This document shows positions 28,198 through 36,915 of a stretch of 64,000 bases of DNA, piece by piece. Each line of letters opens with the position of its first letter. Positions within the stretch are counted from its first letter, which is position 1. The notes beneath the pieces were generated by a model. It did no database searches. It was not told where the DNA came from and saw only the letters and a list, made by a program, of their open reading frames with translations. Source of the DNA: JBBSAT01 sp046351235 (GTDB taxonomy: Bacteria > Myxococcota_A > Polyangia > Polyangiales > Sandaracinaceae); contig JAXLYV010000006.1 of the NCBI GenBank assembly GCA_046351235.1, forward strand, positions 372,001 to 436,000, written 5' to 3'. Made by a program: the position numbers and the translations under genes.

Positions 28198-29223
28198 ATG
28201 GGATTCTTCGACAAGCTCGTCGGCAAGCCGGCGACCTCGGGCCCGGCCTGGACGCGCGAGCTCGGCGATCACCCGGTCGGCATCGGCTACGTGCTCGGCG
28301 GCAAGTCGATCGCCGTGGCGCTCGGCAGCGGCGCGGTCGTCGTGATCGATGCGGCGACGGGCGAGCCGCAGCGCACGATCACCGCGCACGAAGCGGGTGC
28401 GCTCGTGATGGCGAGCGACGGCACGCGCGTCGTCACGGGCGGCATGGATGGAAAGGCCTGCCTCGTCGACGTCACCGCCGGCGCGGTCGCCCATCGGCTC
28501 GAGGCCGACGCCGAGTGGGTCGAGCACGTCGCGATCGCCTCGGACGGCTCGGTGGCGCTCGCCGCCGGCAAGGGCGTGCGCTGGTACGGCGCGGACGGCG
28601 CGGCGATCGCGAAGCTCGGGCCGCACGCGAGCACGGTGACGGCGGTCGCGTTCTCGCCCGATGCCTCGCGCCTCGGTGCGGCGCGCTACGGCGGCATCGA
28701 CGTCTGGAACCGAGACGGATCGAAGGACCGCGAGCTCGCGTGGAAGACCTCGCTCGTCTCGCTCGCCTGGCAGCCCAAGGATCGCTTCGTCGCCGCCGGC
28801 TGCCAGGACAACGCCGTGCACTTCTGGCGCCTCGAGACCGAGGGCGACTCGATGATGGGCGGCTATCCCGCCAAGCCGAAGGCGATCGCGTGGAGCCACG
28901 ACGGCACGGCGCTCGCGACCGGCGGCGGCGAAGAGATCGTCGTCTGGAGCTTCCGCGGGCGCGGCCCCGAGGGCACGACTCCGATCTTGCTCAAGGGGCA
29001 CACCAAGCTCGTGACCTCGCTCGTGGCGGCGCCCGGCGATCACCGCTTCGCGAGCGGCGGGCGCGACGGCCTCTTCTGCGTGTGGCGGCCGCAACGCAGC
29101 GAGTCTCCCGTCGTGCAGATCCCGATGAGCGGCCCGGTCGCGGCGGTCGCGTTCCGGGGCGACGGCGGGTTCGCGGCAGCGGCCGACGAGAAGGGCCGCG
29201 TCGTCGCGATCAAGCTCGCGTGA
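28198..29223 (+). CDS. WD40-repeat protein
   Basis: A 341-residue beta-propeller. WD40-like blades recur: TITAHEAGALVMASDGTRVVTGGMDGKACLVDV, GPHASTVTAVAFSPDASRLGAARYGGIDVWN, KGHTKLVTSLVAAPGDHRFASGGRDGLFCVWRP. No signal peptide or catalytic motif is seen, so it is probably a cytoplasmic scaffold. The 13-bp gap after the CobW GTPase indicates an operon; a client or adaptor role for that GTPase is possible but only inferred. The ATG is preceded by CCCGGAGCC. The hairpin repeat array starts 17 bp after the stop. Confidence 0.85.
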   Translation: MGFFDKLVGKPATSGPAWTRELGDHPVGIGYVLGGKSIAVALGSGAVVVIDAATGEPQRTITAHEAGALVMASDGTRVVTGGMDGKACLVDVTAGAVAHRLEADAEWVEHVAIASDGSVALAAGKGVRWYGADGAAIAKLGPHASTVTAVAFSPDASRLGAARYGGIDVWNRDGSKDRELAWKTSLVSLAWQPKDRFVAAGCQDNAVHFWRLETEGDSMMGGYPAKPKAIAWSHDGTALATGGGEEIVVWSFRGRGPEGTTPILLKGHTKLVTSLVAAPGDHRFASGGRDGLFCVWRPQRSESPVVQIPMSGPVAAVAFRGDGGFAAAADEKGRVVAIKLA

Positions 29224-29240
29224 GCGCCGCCCGGCGCGCT

Positions 29241-29776
29241 CAGTCCTCGGGGGCCGATACGCGGCCCCCTCCATCGGGAGTGAATCCCGATGGAGCCTCC
29301 CCCTCGTATCGCTCCGCGAAGAGGGCGACAGGTTCCCTGTCACCCTCTCAGTCCTCGGGGGGCCGATACGCGGCCCCCTCCCTCGGGAGTGAATCCCGAT
29401 GGAGCCTCCCCCTCGTATCGCTCCGCGAGAGAGGTCGACAGGTTTCCTGTCGCCCGCTCAGTCCTCGGGGGGCCGATACGCGGCCCCCTCCCTCGGGAGT
29501 GAATCCCGATGGAGCCTCCCCCTCGTATCGCTCCGCGAGAGAGGGCGACAGGTTTCCTGTCACCCTTCAGTCCTCGGGGGCCGATACGCGGCCCCCTCCC
29601 TCGGGAGTGAATCCCGATGGAGCCTCCCCCTCGTATCGCTCCGCGAGAGAGGGCGACAGGTTTCCTGTCACCCGCTCAGTCCTCGGGGGCCGATACGCGG
29701 CCCCCTCCCTCGGGAGTGAATCCCGATGGAGCCTCCCCCTCGTATCGCTCCGCGAGAGAGGGCGACAGGTTTCCTG
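29241..29776. repeat. Tandem array of five 108-110 bp hairpin repeats (fifth interrupted by intron)
   Basis: Units begin at 29241, 29349, 29459, 29568 and 29677. Read on the minus strand each unit starts CTGAGAGGGTGA or CTGAGCGGGTGA, then CAGGAAACCTGTCGCCC, giving a stem GGGTGACAGG/CCTGTCGCCC around AAA. In the first unit and the intron-bearing units the arms extend to GAGAGGGTGACAGG and CCTGTCGCCCTCTC. A second hairpin (TCGGGA/TCCCGA) and a third (GGGGGCCG/CGGCCCCC) follow. The unit next to the intron is continued at 34621-34632, so the intron split it. Unit length is not a multiple of 3 and the open frames across it change, so it is not coding. It lies between the convergent WD40 gene and ettA. 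Confidence 0.93.
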
Positions 29777-29854
29777 GTCGGGTCGCGGCGGGGGTTCGCC
29801 CCCGCCGCTCCCACAGATCCGGACGTGCGGATTTCCCGCATCCGGCTCTTCGGC

Positions 29855-30271
29855 TCATGGGCTCGCTGCGTTCGGCGCGAACACGCTGTGCACGACGCGT
29901 GGCGGCGGCAGCGGGTAGCGGGCGAGCAGCAGGTTGAAGCGCGCCCACGGCAGGTGCGGTCTCTGCGAACGACGGCAGAGCCACTTGTGCCAGGCGCGCT
30001 CCACTTCGTACGCGAAGCGCGAGAGCGCCTCCGAGTTCCCGGTGATGCCGTAGTACCCGAAGTGCCCGCGCAGCTTGTGGCCGAGCGCCTTGCACTGCTC
30101 GGCGATCGGTAGGTGCCGGTTGATTCGGCACCAATCGCGTACGCGACCGATGGCCCGCGTGAAGCGCGAGCGCATCGTGGTCCGCTGCACGACCACGTTC
30201 CCCTTTCGCGAGAGGCCCCAGTGATGGTTGAAGCCCAGCAGATCGAAGCTGCCGGGCCCATCGCCCTCGTC
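29855..30271 (-). pseudogene. Group II intron maturase, C-terminal fragment
   Basis: This encodes the last ~138 residues of the intron reverse transcriptase, identical in reading to copy B, with the maturase (GIIM/X) region WCRINRHLPIAEQCKALGHKLRGHFGYYGI. It is cut from its N-terminal part (33056-34008) by the IS21-type element. An internal ATG at 30196 gives a shorter open frame, but no functional product is expected. Confidence 0.9.
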
Positions 30272-30310
30272 GTGCCGGTTTTCACGCTGAAGGGACCACC
30301 TCCGGGCTGA

Positions 30311-30428
30311 GATTTTCAGCCTGAAGGGACCACCCGATTTTCAGGGTCATGGGACCGCCCCGCGAGGGGCGTGACCCGGATTTTCAGGGTCATGGGACCA
30401 CCCGATTTTCAGGGTCATGGGACCACCC
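30311..30428 (+). repeat. Multiple 25-bp terminal repeats of the IS21-type element
   Basis: Four copies of GATTTTCAGGGTCATGGGAC + CACCC (or close variants) start at 30311, 30336, 30379 and 30404. A reverse-complement copy lies at the right end near 33001-33025. IS21-family transposases bind such repeated sites at each end. Bases 30272-30548 hold these repeats and no gene. Confidence 0.85.
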
Positions 30429-30548
30429 AGGGCCACGAGGACCGAGCGGCCCGAGCCGCAGCGACCGAAGCGACAGGACAGCCGACCCTCATGCGCGCCG
30501 ACGCGGGCCGTCGCGCAGGAGGTCTCGGTGAGCTTCAGGGAGCTGACG

Positions 30549-32100
30549 ATGATCGAAGTACGAGAGGTGGTTCGACGATGGCAGGCGCAGCACGGGCTGC
30601 GCGAGATCGCACGCGCGACGGGTCTCGATCGAAAGACGGTGCGACGCTACGTCGAGGTGCTCGACACGCTCGGCGTGGCTCGCGACGCGGAGCTGAGCGA
30701 CGCGCTCGTGCACGAGGTCGCGGCGCGCGTGCAGACGCGAGCCGTGGCGGAGCCGAGCGCGGAGCGGCAGCGCCTGATGGAGCATCGCGAGCGCATCGCG
30801 ACGTGGCTGACGCAGAGCACGCCGCTGCGACTGACGAAGGTGCACGCGCTGCTCGAGCGCGACCACGAGGTGCGCGTCGCGTATCCGACGCTGCGCCGCT
30901 TCGTGATCGACGAGCTCGGCTGGGGCGTACGCAAGCCGACGGTGCGCGTGGACGACGCGCCTGCGGGCGAAGAGGCGCAGATCGACTTCGGCCTGATGGG
31001 CACGATGCACGACCCGGAGACGGGCCGCGAGCGGCGCCTCTACGTGCTCGTCGTGACGCTGTGCTTCAGTCGCTACCAGTTCGTCTGGCCGACGTGGGAG
31101 CAGACGACGCGTGCGGTGTGCGAGGGCCTCGACGAAGCGTGGCGCTTCTTCGGCGGCATCGTGCAGCGCGTGGTGCCGGACAATGCGTCCGCGATCGTGG
31201 CGCGCGCCGACGCGCTCGGACCGACCATCGTCGACGCGTTCAGCGACTACGCGCAGGCGCGCGGCATCTTCGTCGACGCGGCACGCGTGCGCTCGCCGAA
31301 GGACAAGGCGCGCGTCGAGAATCAGATGGCGTACGTGCGCGAGAGCTGGTGGTCGGGCGAGCGCTTCGCTGACCTGAGCACGGCGCGCACGTCAGCACAC
31401 GCGTGGTGTCGCGACATCGCAGGCGCTCGCGTGCACGGCACGACGCGCGCCGTGCCGCGCGAGGTCTTCGAGCGAGAAGAGCTGCCGAAGATGCGTCCCG
31501 CGCCCGCCGAGGTCTTCGACGTGCCGCACTGGTGCGAAGCAAAGGTGCATCCCGACCATCACGTGCAGGTGATGAAGTCGCTCTACTCGGTGCCGACGCG
31601 CTTCATCGGCAAGACGGTGCGCGTGCGCGCCGACCAGCGCACGGTGCGGATCTACCTCGGCACCGAGCTGATCAAGGCGCATCCGCGCGTGCGGGTCGGC
31701 AAGCGCTCGACGGATCCGAACGACTATCCGCCCGGCAAGTCGGCGTACGCGATGCGGAGCGTCGACGCGCTCATCGCGCGCTCGCGAGTGCGGCGAGCAC
31801 GTCGGCGTCTTCGCGACGCGTCTGCTCGGCGGGCCGCTGCCGTGGACGGTGATGCGCCAGGGCTACGAGCTCGTGCGGCTCTGCGAGCGACACGGCGAGG
31901 CGCGTGTCGATGCGCTCTGCAAGCGCGCTCTCGACTTCGACGTGCTCGACGTGATGCGCATTCGCCGGATGCTGCAGCACGCGACGGTCGTCGAAGAGCG
32001 CGCTGCAGACGACGGCAAGCTCCACGCGCTGCCGAGCGCGTCGCCACGCTTCGCACGAGCGAGCGACCGCTTCGCGACGCGCAAGGACGGTGCGCGATGA
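30549..32100 (+). pseudogene. istA: istA transposase, frameshifted
   Basis: An IS21 IstA-type DDE integrase. HTH: GLREIARATGLDRKTVRRYVEV (from ~residue 13). DDE residues lie in EEAQIDFG, VPDNASAIV and SPKDKARVENQMAYVRE. The frame is lost near 31776-31785: after DALIAR the correct continuation (ECGEHVGVFATRLLGGPLPWTVMRQGYELV) is in another frame, consistent with loss of two bases from a GCGCGC run. In the shifted frame the gene ends at 32100, overlapping istB by ATGA. The long open frame that appears to fuse istA to istB is an artefact of this shift. A sequencing error is possible. Confidence 0.88.
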
Positions 32101-32911
32101 AGGCGCCCGTCGTGGTCTCGCCCGAGCTGAGGTCGGCGCTGAAGGCGCTCAAGCTCGGGCCGCTCGTCGACGTGCTGCCGGAGCGTCTCGCGCTTGCCGA
32201 GGCGCAAGAGCTGAGCTTCGAAGAGACGCTGCTCCTCTTGCTGAGCGACGAGGTCTCTCGACGTGAGAGCAGCGCGTGCGCACATCGCGCCAAGCGAGCC
32301 GGGCTCGACCCGGCGATGACGATGGAGCGATGGGATCCGAGCTCGAAGGTCCGCTACGACAAGCGCGTGCTCACGGAGCTGATGAGCCTGCGCTTCGTCG
32401 AGGCGAAGAAGAACGCGCTCATCCTCGGACCCGTCGGCGTGGGGAAGACCTTTCTCGCAAACGCGCTCGGACACGTCGCGACGCGGCACGGGTACAACGT
32501 GATCCTCACGCGCGCCGACGACATGCTGCGTCGGCTGAAGCAGAGCCGGATGGACAACTCGCGCGAGGCCGTGATCGCCGAGCTCGTGGCGACGGACCTG
32601 CTCATCGTCGACGACTTCGCGCTCGAGCGCATGTCGCGCGACGAGAGCCGCGACGTCTACCAACTGATCGTCGAGCGCAACGGGCGCGCGCCGACTGTCG
32701 TGACGAGCAATGCGACACTGCGGAGTGGATCGCTGCCTTCGACGACACGCTGCTCGCGCAGAGCGCCGTCGATCGCTTCATCCACAGCGCCTACGACCTC
32801 GTCGTCGAGGGCGAGTCGTACCGAGCTCGGCTCAAGCCGAAGCTCCGCGACGAAGATCCGCCGCCGAAGACACCTGTCGCAAAGAAGCCGGTCATCGGCC
32901 GAGCACGCTGA
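32097..32911 (+). pseudogene. istB: istB helper ATPase, frameshifted
   Basis: An IstB/DnaC-like AAA+ protein that assists IstA. Walker A is GPVGVGKTFLANALGH and Walker B is LLIVDDFALERM. The frame breaks near 32712: after VVTSN the expected arginine and DTAEWIAAFDDTLLAQSAVDRFIHSAYDLV continue in another frame, consistent with one missing base in what should read AATCGCGAC. With istA also broken, this copy is probably immobile unless supplied in trans. A sequencing error cannot be excluded. Confidence 0.87.
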
Positions 32912-33055
32912 CGGAGGTACGTCGCCGCGCTGCCGCGCGGCTCCGGGCCTCGACATGCGTCACGCCGATCGGCATGCTGCCGACCGATCGCTACGACTTC
33001 CCCTGGTCCCATGATCCTGAAAACGGGTCGGTCCCTTGAGGGTGAACGCCAGCAC

Positions 33056-34008
33056 TCGTCGTCACCACCGTCGCGTCGCGGTCTCGTGAAGTTCACGAGG
33101 CGCGTCTTGTCGGGGTGCAGCGTCAGGCCATACCGCTCGAATCGCTTCGGCAGCACGTCCATCACGCGCCTCGCGTCCGCTTCCTCCGCGAAGGCGATCA
33201 CGAAGTCGTCCGCGTACCGGACGAGAAACGCATGGCCTCGCAGCCGCGGCTTCACGTCCGCCTCGAACCACCTGTCGAGCACCTCGTGCAGATACACGTT
33301 CGCGAGGATCGGCGAGATGACGCCTCCCTGCGGCGTGCCTTCGTCCGGATGCGTCACCGCACCGTCCTCGAGCACGCCTGCCTTCAGCCACTTGTCGATC
33401 GCACGGCGAATCACGCCGTCCGTCACCCGCCCGTCGAGAAAGCCGCGCAGGGCGCCGTGGTCGAGCGTGTCGAAGAAGCGCTGGATGTCGACCTCGACAA
33501 TCCAGGCGCCGCCCATCGACATGATCTCTTTCCACAGCACTTCGAGCGCGTCGTGCGCGCTGCGTCCCGGCCGGAAGCCGAACGAGCCCGGATGGAAGTC
33601 CTGCTCGTAGATCGCCTCCAAGAGCATCGCGACCGCGCGCTGGAGGATCTTGTCCTCGAACGTCGGCACGCCGATCGGGCGCGTACTGCGCCCGTCGCCT
33701 TTCGGGATGTGCACGCGTCGAACGGGAGGTGCTCGGTACGCGCCCGTACGGAAGCGCACGAGCAGCGACTCGAGGTTCTTCTCGAGATCGCGCGCGTACT
33801 CCTCCGCCGACTGCCCGTCCACGCCCACCGCCGCGTCCTTGCGCGTGCGCCGGTACGCCTCACGTAGCCACGCCACGTCGATCGCGTGGTGCAGCGACAT
33901 GAACGCACGCTCGGGATGCTTCCTCGCGAGCTCCGCTATCCGCGCGAGTCTCGTGGAGATGCTCCCAGAGTTCAGTGACTCCGACATCGTTCCCTCGTTC
34001 GGTTCCAT
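33056..34008 (-). pseudogene. Group II intron reverse transcriptase, N-terminal fragment
   Basis: Encodes residues 1 to ~317 of the intron-encoded protein, including the fingers/palm blocks (FGFRPGRSAHDAL, DIQRFFDTLDH, GTPQGGVISPILANVYLHEVLD) and the catalytic RYADDFVIAF. The IS21-type element cuts it after the GGDDE region. The open frame continues into the IS to 32791 with unrelated residues. The intact version is at 54940-56304. Confidence 0.92.
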
Positions 34009-34628
34009 GTTCCGGACGCCCCTTCCCTGGCCGGGTCCTCGTGGGGCGAGTTCCCCGGCGTCATCGGTACAACGGGCGTCTCCGACTTCTCGTCACCCTT
34101 CCCGCGATGCTGCTTCGAGCTTCGTTTCCTTCGCTCGGCGGTACCTCGTGTGCGCGTCGTGTTCGTGTTCCGCGTTCGCGGCTCCTGCGCGCTCGATGCG
34201 CGGCTCACGCAGGCCTCGGGTTTGTTGTGCGGAGAGCCCGATCTCCGCTCGAACGAGGAGGTGACGAGACCTCCCAGGTTCCTGGGGCGCCACTGTGTGC
34301 ACGTGCCCCGCTCTCCGACCCCGGTGGAGCCTCGGCGCCCATGATCGTCGGGCGCTCCGGTGCTGCCTTCCGCTGTGTGAACGGCGTCGGCCTCCACGTT
34401 TGCTGACTTTCGGGGCTCCACCACGCGGCCCGCGCACTCGCTGTCTACGCTTCGCGGCCGCCCTCGCGGACGGGGCTCGCGCAAGACTCGCTTCTGGCTG
34501 CGATCAGCTTTGCCAGGCAGCTCGTCCCTTCCGGGAACGAGGACCGCCAGACGCCTCAGGAGGTTTCCGCGACGATCATCCGCTCATCGCTTCCTCCTCC
34601 TCCAGGCTTTCCTGGCGCACTCACCCTC

Positions 34629-36302
34629 TCAGTTCTTGGTGAGCTTGCGGTACTTGATCCGGTGCGGGCGATCGGCGGCGGCGCCGAGGCGCTTCTTGCG
34701 ATCGGCCTCGTAGTCGGCGTAGCTGCCGGTGAACCACACGACGTTGCTCTCGCCCTCGAAGGCGAGGATGTGCGTCGCGATGCGATCGAGGAACCAGCGA
34801 TCGTGGCTGGTGATGAGCGCGACGCCCGGCCACTCGAGCAGCGCTTCCTCGAGCGAGCGCAGCGTCTCGACGTCGAGGTCGTTCGTGGGCTCGTCGAGCA
34901 GGAGCACGTTGCCGCCCTGCGTGAGCACCTTCGCCAGCATCACGCGGTTGCGCTCGCCGCCCGAGAGGTTCTTGACGACCTTCTGCTGGTCGCTGCCCTT
35001 GAAGTTGAACAGGCCCACGTACGCGCGCGAGGGGAGCTCCGTGCGGCCGACGACGATCTTGTCCTGGCCCTTGCTGATCTCCTTGAAGACCGTGTTCTCG
35101 CCCTCGAGGCCGTCGCGCGACTGGTCGACGTACATGAGCTTCACGGTCTCGCCGACCTTCACGCTGCCCTGATCGGGCTGCATCTGGCCGGTGATCATGC
35201 GGAACAGCGTGGTCTTACCGGCGCCGTTCGGGCCGATGATCCCGACGATCGCACCCTTCGGCACGAGGAACGAGAGGTGCTCGTAGAGCAGGCGATCGCC
35301 GAAGCCCTTGCTGATGTCCTTCACCTCGATGACGGTGTCGCCGAGACGCTCGCCGGGCGGGATCGCGATCGCGTTCTCGTCGCGCTTCTTCTTGCCGGCC
35401 TCGGCGACGAGCGCGTCGTAGGCCTGCAGGCGCGCCTTGCTCTTGGCCTGCCGCGCCTTGGGCGACTGGCGCACCCACTCGAGCTCCTGCGCGATCTTCT
35501 TCTGGCGCGCCGACTCGGTCTTCTCTTCCATCTCGAGCCGCTTCTGCTTCTGCTCGAGCCAGCTCGTGTAGTTGCCCTTGAACGGATACGCCTCGCCGCG
35601 GCCGTCGAGCTCGAGGATCCACTCGGCGACGTTGTCGAGGAAGTAGCGGTCGTGCGTGATCGACACGATCGTGCCGGGGTAGTCCTTCAGGTGCTGCTCG
35701 AGCCACGCGACCGACTCGGCATCGAGATGGTTGGTGGGCTCGTCGAGGAGCAAGAGGTCGGGGCGCATCAGCAGCGTGCGGCAGAGCGCGACGCGACGCT
35801 TCTCGCCGCCGGAGAGGTGGTTCACGCTCTCTTCCGCCGGCGGCAGGCGCAGCGCGTCCATCGCGATCTCGAGCGTGGTGTCGAGGTTCCAGCCGTCGCC
35901 CGCCTCGATGAAGTCCTGCAGCTTCGACTGCTCTTCGAGCAGCTTGTCCATGTCGCAGTTCGGATCGCCCATCTCGGTGCCGATCTCCTCGAAGCGCGCG
36001 AGCGCCTTGCGCATCGGCTCGACGGCCTCGTGCACGACGTCGATGACGCGGCGGTCCTTGCCGATGTCCGGCTCCTGCGGGACGTAGCCGACCTTGGCCG
36101 AGGGGCGGATCCACGCCTCGCCCGTGAAGCTCTTGTCGACGCCCGCCATGATGCGCAGGAGCGAGCTCTTGCCCGAGCCGTTCGGCCCGATGACGCCGAT
36201 CTTCGCGCCCGGGATGAAGGAGAGATAGAGGTCCGTCACCACCTTCTTGTCCGGCGGGTGGACCTTGGTGACGCCCTTCATCGTGTAGATGTAGTCAGTC
36301 AT
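34629..36302 (-). CDS. ettA: EttA-type ABC-F translation factor
   Basis: A 557-residue ABC-F protein with two ATPase modules and no membrane segments. Module 1: Walker A GPNGSGKSS, signature LSGGEKRRVALCR, Walker B LLLLDEPTNHLDAES. A linker of basic helices (KTESARQKKIAQELEWVRQSPKARQAKSKARL) follows. Module 2: GPNGAGKTT, LSGGERNRVMLAK, VLLLDEPTNDLDVET. Length, the PtIM linker and the C-terminal RIKYRKLTKN match EttA, which gates the first elongation step according to ATP level. The TGA stop belongs to the hairpin repeat that the group II intron entered. Confidence 0.95.
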   Translation of the reverse strand: MTDYIYTMKGVTKVHPPDKKVVTDLYLSFIPGAKIGVIGPNGSGKSSLLRIMAGVDKSFTGEAWIRPSAKVGYVPQEPDIGKDRRVIDVVHEAVEPMRKALARFEEIGTEMGDPNCDMDKLLEEQSKLQDFIEAGDGWNLDTTLEIAMDALRLPPAEESVNHLSGGEKRRVALCRTLLMRPDLLLLDEPTNHLDAESVAWLEQHLKDYPGTIVSITHDRYFLDNVAEWILELDGRGEAYPFKGNYTSWLEQKQKRLEMEEKTESARQKKIAQELEWVRQSPKARQAKSKARLQAYDALVAEAGKKKRDENAIAIPPGERLGDTVIEVKDISKGFGDRLLYEHLSFLVPKGAIVGIIGPNGAGKTTLFRMITGQMQPDQGSVKVGETVKLMYVDQSRDGLEGENTVFKEISKGQDKIVVGRTELPSRAYVGLFNFKGSDQQKVVKNLSGGERNRVMLAKVLTQGGNVLLLDEPTNDLDVETLRSLEEALLEWPGVALITSHDRWFLDRIATHILAFEGESNVVWFTGSYADYEADRKKRLGAAADRPHRIKYRKLTKN

Positions 36303-36407
36303 GGAGGGGTGTTTCTCGCACGGGAGCGCGGCGGGGGGAAGCCGCATCGGGCTCGCTTCGTCACGTGCGACGCGTGCGCACCCCACCGCGGGGGGTAAGC
36401 TCGCCCG

Positions 36408-36890
36408 ATGACGGAGCTCGAGTTCGAACCGGTGGTCGTGGCGATGGGATCGGCGCTCGTGGCGCTGAGGCCGACCGACGGCACGATCGTGTGGCACGTG
36501 CCGACCAGCGCGCCGGTGGTCCGCATGTACCGCGTGGGAACGCGCATGTTCGGCATCACGGGGACGCGCGTGGTCTGCGTGGAGCTGCGCACCGGCAAGG
36601 TGCTCGGGCAGGTGGACATCGGCTTCGCGCCCGACTCGGGCATGGTCTGCGATGGGCACCTCGTGCTCTTGCGCGGGGAGCTCTCGGCCTCGCCCGAGGC
36701 GCTCGTGTGCCTCACCTCCGACGGCCGCGTCCGATGGCACGGGACGCTCGGCGTGCAAGGCAGCGAGGCGCGCCTGGCGACCTTCGGCGCCGACGGCAAG
36801 CCGCACTCCGAGGCGACGTTCCCGTTCCGAGGCGCGCCCGCGGGCATCGCTTACCGCGAGCACGTGGTGCAGCCCGATCTGAACCGCTGA
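36408..36890 (+). CDS. Small PQQ-like beta-propeller fragment protein
   Basis: 160 residues. VVAMGSALVALRPTDGTIVWHVP, TRVVCVELRTGKVLGQVDIG and ALVCLTSDGRVRWHGTL are PQQ/YVTN-like blade repeats, too few for a complete propeller. No signal peptide. TAAGCT ends 6 nt before the ATG, indicating a leaderless message. Function unknown. Confidence 0.65.
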   Translation: MTELEFEPVVVAMGSALVALRPTDGTIVWHVPTSAPVVRMYRVGTRMFGITGTRVVCVELRTGKVLGQVDIGFAPDSGMVCDGHLVLLRGELSASPEALVCLTSDGRVRWHGTLGVQGSEARLATFGADGKPHSEATFPFRGAPAGIAYREHVVQPDLNR

Positions 36891-36915
36891 AGGGCCGATC
36901 GGAGGAGCGAGGGAC

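Larger units (their letters stand above)
30272..33055 (+). mobile_element. IS21-family insertion sequence, 2784 bp
   Basis: The left end GTGCCGGTTTTCACGCTGAA and the right end (reverse complement GTGCTGGCGTTCACCCTCAA) form imperfect terminal inverted repeats that continue into AGGGACC. The 5-bp sequence TCGTC is duplicated at 30267-30271 and 33056-33060. Comparison with the empty site in intron copy B confirms both ends to the base. It carries istA and istB with a 4-bp overlap, as usual for the family, but both are frameshifted. Confidence 0.95.
29777..34620 (-). mobile_element. Group II intron, copy A (interrupted by IS21-type element)
   Basis: On the minus strand the intron runs from GTGCGCC (5' end at 34620) to GACCCGAC (3' end at 29777). 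Domain V is at 29815-29848 (GAGCCGGATGCGG...CCGGATCT, 34 nt with GAAA-type loop), followed by a domain VI stem GCGGCGG/CCGCCGC. The 5' exon is CTGAGAGGGTGA, which contains the ettA stop, and the 3' exon is CAGGAAACC, so it sits in the stem of a repeat hairpin. Bases 34009-34620 hold the structured 5' domains and no gene. Removing the IS and one TSD copy leaves 2055 bp, exactly the length of copy B. One base difference was seen in domain VI. Confidence 0.93.

Noticed and set aside
29290..29719. Open frames across the tandem repeats that read PPSGVNPDGASPSYRS
   Set aside because: The repeat length is not a multiple of 3 and the frames shift between units; the hairpins explain the sequence.
30417..33014. 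An 865-codon open frame looking like one istA-istB fusion
   Set aside because: The middle and the end leave the conserved protein frames; both true genes continue in other frames, so the fusion is a frameshift artefact.
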